64,000 bases of DNA from Acanthococcus lagerstroemiae (taxonomy: Eukaryota; Arthropoda; Insecta; Hemiptera; Eriococcidae): the NCBI GenBank assembly GCA_031841125.1, contig CM063106.1, positions 16,554,001 through 16,618,000 on the forward strand. The letters run 5' to 3'. The notes beneath the pieces are model-generated. The model searched no databases. It worked only from the letters and a program-made list of their open reading frames with translations, and was not told where the DNA came from. The stretch's first letter is position 1; each line of letters opens with the position of its first letter. The translations under genes and the position numbers were made by a program. Shown one piece after another: positions 58,250 to 64,000 of this stretch.

Positions 58250-59940
58250 GAAATTAATCATAAAATAATTAAGGATTCTTACCTGATTCCAAAATACTAT
58301 TCTGTGTTTTGGAAAACCTGTATGCACTGGACATAATTTAAAATCTGTAGATAAGTAAGGAAAGATGAATTTTTCTGTTTGATAATAAATTAACAAATCA
58401 ATTTTAATTCTTTACAATTTCATTCTTCTAGAATGGGTGGTAGTGGTATTATTTTTGGGATGGAAAGGAAATGGGAGCTTATGGCTGTCCTTCTGTTTTC
58501 GTAATTCATATAAGCCCTAAGATTATCACTGACAACACGTGATCTTCGAGCATTTCAAGGCAAAATGCGTCTAACTGATATTGTATAGTGTATACCTATC
58601 TGTCTACATTTTAATTTTTGAGTTAAAAGTATTTCATTTTTACTGTATCGATTTTCTTTAATTATCAATCTAAGTTCAGTTCAGAAAAAGTAAGATAATT
58701 TGATTGTCATAAGGTTTGTATGTTTTTTGTTTTTTTTTTCTCGTAAACTTCTTTATTTCCGAAAAAGACAGATGGAGACAAACCGTGCGTTCATTTTCAT
58801 ACTTGACAAGATTCTTGCTGAGCAAGATTATTACTGAAACGGAATATTAAATGAAGACTCAAGAGTTCAGCTCTATCGAAAAAGTCCAAGTTTTACTCGT
58901 CGTCTTAACTGGAGAACAGTTCAAAAGAAAACATTTGTCCACCATTTTCAAAATGTTTCTTATCGGTAGTTAAATTGATACCTAATAATAAATTCAGAAG
59001 AGAAGAAAAGTAATGTAAAATTTGTTAACCTTACAGCAATTTAATTTTGGTAGCCAAATTTCGTCGGAGAAGCGCGATTGCCTTCGAAAAGTAGCCCTCA
59101 CACCTTTTTCATAGTCTTATTGCGTCCCGTTTTTGCCCATTGCTTCGAATGGTTCGATTGCGTCCATCATAAAACTGTGACCAACTGAAGTCATAAAAGT
59201 GAAAAATTCAACGACACCGGATTCGTATTATGGGGAGTTTATTCAACAATTTCCAGTACAAAATAATTCAAATTGACAAAAAAATTGGGAGCGAAAAGGT
59301 TAAAGCTGCATTCTGGCCAAAAAATTCTATTAGCTTTCCAAAATATGACCTAGATCTACATAGGTGCTTTTTTTTCTACATTTCTGAACAGGGTAAGTTG
59401 GGCACTCACCTCCACGTTTTCAGTTCTGCGGTTTATTCAGATTTTGAAGAATAGTTCTCAGGATGTATATTGAAAGTCTTGACTGTAGTTCGGTCCGCCA
59501 CCTCGTGGTGCACTCTGGATGACGCTAAATGGACTGGGGAATGGAACTGTGAGCCTGGACGCAATCAAACTCATTCATTTTTTCAATAATTTATTTCCCC
59601 TTACTGACCTGGACGCAATCGGGCGACGCCCCAAATTTCATTTTTTTGTTTTCATCCGAAGCAAATCACACGGCATTTTAAGGTCGGCAACGAGCCTCTT
59701 GCAACTTTTTTTTTTTCATTATTGACGTTTCGATTCCAACCGTATGATCTGAGACACAGTTCAGTTCAGTGGTGCGTCATTCCTGATATGTTAAGCTAGT
59801 CCGTATAATTTAGTAACTCTTCATGGTCACAATTCAGTTCATGGTCCTCATTTCCATCGACATTTTTATTTTTTCCACCCATGCGCTCAAGTGCGTTCGT
59901 GTTCACGTTAATAAAATTTCCATAGATTTTCTTCTTCTTC
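58250..59940. other. Non-coding DNA between two LINE pieces
   Basis: No LINE motifs are seen here although RT palm sequence would be expected between the flanking pieces. The DNA is AT-rich, with repeated phrases GACGCAATC and TTGCGTCC near 59.1-59.6 kb. It may be an insertion or older genomic DNA between two unrelated LINE fragments. Confidence 0.4.
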
Positions 59941-61320
59941 ATTATTGTTTGTCGAAAGTTAAGATGCGTGTTTTCTTGTCGACCCTTCTCGAGTAGAGAG
60001 TAACACTTTGCTCGCGTGTGATATTAGCAAAACTGTTCTGTAGTTTGAGCAGTCCGAGTTTGATCCTTTTTTGTGGAGAGGGATATATACAGAAGCAGTA
60101 CAGTCCTTCGGCTATTTCTGATCTTTCCAAATTCTGTTATATATGAGATTTAGTAATTTGATGCTTTCCTCCGATGCTGCTGCATTTACGAAACTGCGTC
60201 ATCTGCACCTTCTGATTTACCCTTTTTCAGTTTTTTGCCTGCTGCTTCGACCTCCGTTAGTAGGATATCTGACTCCGCCTCGCCGCCTGGCCCTTCGTCT
60301 CTCTGTCCAACATTTCCGGTGTCGTCCGCCATCAGGTTCTCACAATATTCGCGCCATCTCGTTTTGACTTCCTCTGAGCTTGTCAGCATTTTTCCGTCGC
60401 GATCTTGCAGAGGTAGAACTTTCGCTTCAAATGTCCGCGTGATCCTTCTGAGTTTCTGAAACATGTCTTTGGTTTCGATTTTGAGCTGATGTTTCTCGAT
60501 TTCTTCGCAGATCCCTTCTATATACCTGTTTCTATCTTCTCGGCATTTTTTCCTGACTTCCTTGCTTTTCTGATCGCTTCCTTTCATCCTGTAGTTCTCC
60601 TTTCAGGGCTTTCCACTCCTCGATTGTCCTCCATGTATAATCCGTGATCCGGCTGGTTTTGGTACCATCTTTGCCGCTGTTTCTAGGCTCTCTTTCATTC
60701 TGAGCCATGTTTCCTCAGCATTCGGGTCCGGAATTTCTCTTTAGGCAGCGAGTTTCTCCAGGGTTTCCTTGACTGCAGTTTTGTATACAGGGTTCTTCAG
60801 TACTACATATTTTCAATCGCATTAGGCTTTTTCTTTGTTTTTAGTATTGGAGCTATTTGTGTTACTAGTAGCTGGTAGTCGCTACCGCAGTCTTTTCCTG
60901 GGTACGATTTAACATCCCGTATGGATGTTTCCGAGCGGTTGCTCACCACAAAGTAATTTATTCGGTTTCGACATATCTCTCCTGAAGACCGCCCGGTGTA
61001 CAATTTCCTCGGATGATGTCGGAAGTTCGTGCTGGCTACAAATAGTCTCTTGTCTAGGCAGAAGTCTATTAATCTGTCGCCTCTCTTGTTCCTCTCGCCG
61101 ATACCCTTTCTGCCTATTACGTGGTACAAATCTGCATCGTCGGCGAGTCTGCCTATTTTGGTATTGAAATCTCCCATACATTTCCTAGGATTTGGCTCAA
61201 TTCGCTGTAAAAATTCTCCATATCGTCTTCCTCGGAATCTGCGGTTGATGCGTAGACTTGTATGAGACACAGGTTCATTGGCTTAGCTCTTATTCTCAGC
61301 ATCATCATAATACAGCATAT
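59941..61320 (-). pseudogene. RTE-like LINE endonuclease-linker-RT fragment
   Basis: On the minus strand, from about 61320 downward: an endonuclease N-part, GDFNTKIGRLADDADLYHVI and KGIGERNKRGDRLIDFCLD (ORF 60803-61270), then SDYQLLVTQIAP. After several frame breaks comes the linker KMLTSSEEVKTRWREYCENL with TEVEAAGKKLKKGKSEGADD (ORF 60186-60587). RT fingers PLHKKGSNSDCSNYRTVLLI lie near 60050. It stops near 59940, before the palm. The catalytic endonuclease wording is that of RTE-type elements (often annotated as craniofacial development protein 2-like). It is 5'- and 3'-truncated. Confidence 0.85.
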
Positions 61321-62430
61321 AACTGAAATGTAGACTCTTTCTGAGAATTACCCTCTGGAAACAATTTTGCAGTCTTCATTCACGGCATAAATTTATGTAT
61401 ACGAACTCTTTACGTCGTTCTCGCCTGTCTAAAATACGAAAACCACTTTCGGTCTCAATTTTTCTCGGGCAGTGCTAAAAGTTGAAAACAGCAACAACGC
61501 GTTTAACGGAAGCTGCTCCCTTGTGCATTCGGTGGCTGCAACATGGCAATAACGACGGCGTCGCATTTCACTGCAAAAACGAGCCCAGTAATCCGGTTGC
61601 ACAAACATGTAAGATGGCGTGTTTGCACGCGAAAATTCGGTCGAAAACCCGTGTCGACATGAACACCCTACAACCCACACCGAAGGAAGCCTGATGGTAA
61701 ATTTCGTTCGAAATTATACTCATAAGCTGCCGGGTACAACTCTATACCTGTCTACTTATATAAGCTGTCGATGAACGCGAATAATCTAACACCATATAGG
61801 AGAGTTTGACGCCGAAACAGGTTTTATTCGATTAACGGTTTTTAAAATATAAAAAAAGCGTACCCATATTGGGTTTTAATTATCGAATTCATTGAGCGTC
61901 GCGTTTAGCGTTTCCCGTGTGGCATACAATACGTTAAACCCGGTAGTTTCCTTTTTCGGAAGTGCCAGTCGTGTTCCAAAACCGATGTTCGAACGTTTTC
62001 CTACGCGCGCAACATTTCACCGCAGACATCAATCTGACAGATTACATCTTTTTGATATCACGCTGAACACGTCTTCGTCTGCGCGTTCGACCGCGCCAGT
62101 GCTACTTAGTCGACGTCCGTGCGATGATAGAAAGCATTTTAAATTGGAAGAGCCTCGAGTCGCATGTGAAATTAGCCGAGGGACTTCCGATGTTCGATTA
62201 TCTCGCGTTATTATTTATCTTCTCGCTTTTCCTGTGTGCAGACAGGAACGTGTGTGCTCTTTGCAGCGTATACTCAACTGCACCGGAATGCGTTCACCGA
62301 GAGGAAACTGGTATAAGGGTGGTTCTCAGAAGGCATGATGATAAACATGCCAGTGGTTGAAAGGATAAGGAGGTTGCCTAACGCGTTCGACTTCCGAGGA
62401 GTTGAAAATCATCACAGAAACCTCCACTGG
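61321..62430. other. Non-coding DNA, moderately CpG-rich
   Basis: ORFs of 70-148 codons (for example 61892-62338) run through GC-richer sequence but carry no recognised domain and overlap on several frames. It may hold regulatory or ancient repeat DNA. Confidence 0.35.
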
Positions 62431-62433
62431 TGG

Positions 62434-62470
62434 AGCGAATGGCGATGCACGCATACCAAATTGGCTCCCC
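62434..62470. repeat. Second copy of the GGCGATGCACGCAT word of the 28.7-kb insertion
   Basis: GGTGGAGCGAATGGCGATGC continues as ACGCATACCAAATTGGCTCCCC, closely matching 28705-28747 (GGTGGGACGTATGGCGATGC, ACGCATGCCAAAGTAGCCCC). It is cut off exactly where the LTR begins at 62471, so the LTR element probably inserted into this repeat. Confidence 0.65.
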
Positions 62471-62551
62471 TGTGGAATAATTATTAATATTTAAATTAAT
62501 ATTAATATTTAATAATCAATAATTTACTCTGCTCGTAATAATTATTCCACA
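62471..62551 (+). mobile_element. Short LTR-like end of a BEL/Pao element
   Basis: 81 bp beginning TGTGGAATAATTATTA and ending TAATAATTATTCCACA, so TG...CA with 16-bp inverted ends, and very AT-rich between. A primer-binding site starts at the next base. It is much shorter than usual BEL/Pao LTRs, so it may be internally deleted. The right LTR lies outside the window. Confidence 0.65.
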
Positions 62552-64000
62552 TGGTAGCAGAACGTGGTTACGATCCACGGACCTCTAGGTTATGGGCCCA
62601 GCACGCTTCCACTGCGCCTGAATTTTGTACCTCTACTAACCTGGTAGTAGTTACTTTATTCAGTAATGTAAACAGGCCCCTAGTTCCTTTCTTGACTGAT
62701 GAATTTGAAAAACGTTATGTTAAATGGAACCAGTGTGTCAGGCGGATTCTCCGCATACCTCCACTTTCGAGGTTGTACACTAAATCAAAACTCTCAGAGA
62801 CAGATTCCTTTAGTCGAGCGGAATTAGTATTAGTCTGTCTCATTCAACAAAAATATTTTGCCACTGAGCAAAAATTACTTCAGAGTAATCTGAGGGTCAA
62901 CTCGGACCTTGATTTGTTTCTTTATGATGATGGTATTATACATTGTCGTGATCGTTTAGAAACTGCCCCATTACATTGGGACACTGCTCATCCTATTTAC
63001 CTACCTCGCAAAAGTGAGTTAGTAAAGACTCTTATTCGTAGTATTCACGAAAAAATCCTGCATGCAGGAGTGGAACATACACTTACAACCTTCAGAGAAC
63101 GTTTTTGGGTTACCAAAGCTAGATCACTGGTTAACTCAGTTATACATCATTGTACTCTATGTCGTCTGTGGAAAGGAGGACCTTATAAGTTACCTCCTAT
63201 GCCCCCATTACCTCATGTTCGTACTTCACCAGTTATACCATTCATAAATGTCGGGGTTGACTGTTTTGGTCCCCTTTATGTTCGTCCCCCGGGTTCAGCA
63301 CTCTCCAAAGCTATTAAAACTTATGGAGTCATTTTCACATGCCTAGTAACAAAAGCCATCCATCTAGAGCTTGCAGGAAATATGTCCGGTGATCAATTCC
63401 TACAAGCTTTATTACGTTTTACCAGCCATCGGGGTGTGCCTCAATTTATTGTGTCAGACAACGGAAAGAATTTCGTATTTGTGCAACCTTTACTTGGCCG
63501 AATAGTGGAAATTACACATCCACAAGTCAACTCTTTTGTCATTGATAATAAGATCAATTGGCATTTCATCCCAGCCTATTCACCTTGGCAGGGAGGTGTT
63601 TATGAACGACTGATTGGCCTAGTGAAAGGAGCGCTTTTGCAGGCTGTTGGCAGTAAAGTTGTCGACTATGTTACCCTTAGTACAGCGTTGTGTCAAGTCG
63701 AAGATGTAAATAACCGACCTCTGACTCATGTTTTGGCTGGTGAAATCTTAGAAACTATTACGCCCAATAGTTTTCTAAGACCCACTCGTGCCAGTCCTGA
63801 AGTACCATTATCTGTCGATTTAGAAACAGTGAGTGTCTCTGCTTCCAAATTACTTTCCGGATACAAGGTGACTCATTCTATAGTGCAACACTATAACAGT
63901 ACATTTTACAGTTGTTACCTACAACTACTGCGTGAAAAACATGTACGTTTACATTGCTCACCAAAAGGAGCTGTTCCTTATACCCCTAAATGCGGACAGG
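62551..64000 (+). CDS. BEL/Pao Pol fragment with integrase, open to window end
   Basis: One frame is open from ATG 62551 to the window edge (483 codons). Codons 1-23 are the antisense tRNA. Then come DEFEKRYVKWNQCVRRILRI, GIIHCRDRLETAPLHW and LPRKSELVK. The zinc-binding region has HAGVEHT and CTLCR. The integrase core has VGVDCFGP (Asp at codon 237), VSDNGKNF (Asp 303) and GGVYERLIG (Glu 352), and is followed by SPWQ and NRPLTHV motifs and a BEL/Pao-type C-terminal region. Family role: insertion of element cDNA into the genome. Gag, protease, RT and RNase H are missing, and the start is an artefact of the LTR junction, so it is defective. Confidence 0.88.
   Translation, partial: MVAERGYDPRTSRLWAQHASTAPEFCTSTNLVVVTLFSNVNRPLVPFLTDEFEKRYVKWNQCVRRILRIPPLSRLYTKSKLSETDSFSRAELVLVCLIQQKYFATEQKLLQSNLRVNSDLDLFLYDDGIIHCRDRLETAPLHWDTAHPIYLPRKSELVKTLIRSIHEKILHAGVEHTLTTFRERFWVTKARSLVNSVIHHCTLCRLWKGGPYKLPPMPPLPHVRTSPVIPFINVGVDCFGPLYVRPPGSALSKAIKTYGVIFTCLVTKAIHLELAGNMSGDQFLQALLRFTSHRGVPQFIVSDNGKNFVFVQPLLGRIVEITHPQVNSFVIDNKINWHFIPAYSPWQGGVYERLIGLVKGALLQAVGSKVVDYVTLSTALCQVEDVNNRPLTHVLAGEILETITPNSFLRPTRASPEVPLSVDLETVSVSASKLLSGYKVTHSIVQHYNSTFYSCYLQLLREKHVRLHCSPKGAVPYTPKCGQ
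62552..62618 (-). other. Near full-length antisense initiator tRNA-Met at the primer-binding site
   Basis: Read on the minus strand, the segment is initiator tRNA-Met from about nucleotide 9 to the end: GGCGCAGTGGAAGCGTGC, anticodon arm CTGGG-CCCATAA-CCTAG (anticodon CAT), then TGGATCGTAACCACG, TTCTGCTA and CCA. The CCA is part of the DNA, which nuclear tRNA genes lack, and the 5' acceptor strand is missing. So it is not a tRNA gene. A normal LTR primer-binding site copies only the last 18 or so bases; here about 67 bases are present. Confidence 0.85.

Noticed and set aside
61892..62338. 148-codon plus-strand ORF as a gene
   Set aside because: Overlaps another ORF in a different frame with equal support and has no domain; located in CpG-rich DNA beside the LTR element.
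62552..62618. Minus-strand initiator tRNA-Met gene
   Set aside because: The first 8 or so bases of the acceptor strand are missing, CCA is encoded in the DNA, and it sits exactly at an LTR primer-binding site. It is a tRNA copy, not a gene.

Overview
The window looks like a stretch of an insect nuclear genome. It is AT-rich, it has almost no intact coding sequence, and it is crowded with degraded eukaryotic mobile elements: RTE-like and Jockey-like LINEs, a mariner, BEL/Pao and Ty3-like LTR pieces, tRNA-derived SINEs and many MITEs. A hemipteran source is possible, judging by the kind of multicopy Cys-rich remnant at 18 kb, but that is a weak guess. The only host gene part I can support is one internal exon of an Iroquois-class homeobox gene, closest in wording to insect mirror, at 9992-10345 on the minus strand, with good splice sites on both sides. 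Its homeobox exon would lie to the left of the window and its first exon to the right of 10345 or beyond the window. Much of the window is therefore probably intron or flanking regulatory DNA of that gene.

Layout. 1-9991: intron-like DNA with two MITEs, a C-rich dispersed repeat, two tracts with about 10-bp periodicity and a tRNA-derived SINE with clear target duplications. 9992-10345: Iroquois exon. 10.9-16.4 kb: two MITEs of one family, a degenerate TTGCTGCACA minisatellite, and inside it two oppositely oriented copies of a repeat enclosing a hAT-type MITE and a 140-bp-arm hairpin. 16.4-19.2 kb: SINE, Ty3-like LTR and Pol tail, a foldback MITE, a Cys-rich TE-type gene remnant and another MITE. 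21.17-21.71 kb: an internally deleted mariner with both inverted repeats and TA flanks. 21.9-23.8 kb: periodic tracts, one carrying a hAT-type MITE with a perfect 8-bp target duplication. 25.9-29.5 kb: a Jockey-like RT scrap, then a nearly full-length but broken RTE-like LINE. 29.5-57 kb: non-coding, with CpG-rich blocks, strand-skewed A-rich DNA, duplicated repeats and more MITEs. 57.7-61.3 kb: minus-strand LINE pieces. 62.4-64.0 kb: the left end of a BEL/Pao element running off the window.

The most unusual object is that BEL/Pao copy. An 81-bp LTR-like segment is followed with no gap by about 67 bp of antisense initiator tRNA-Met including the CCA end, far longer than a normal primer-binding site, and this joins directly to the pol region just before the integrase in an open frame. 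This looks like a reverse-transcription product in which synthesis ran far into the tRNA primer and then switched template.

No CRISPR array, bacterial operon or intact functional RNA gene was seen. No intact multi-gene system is visible.
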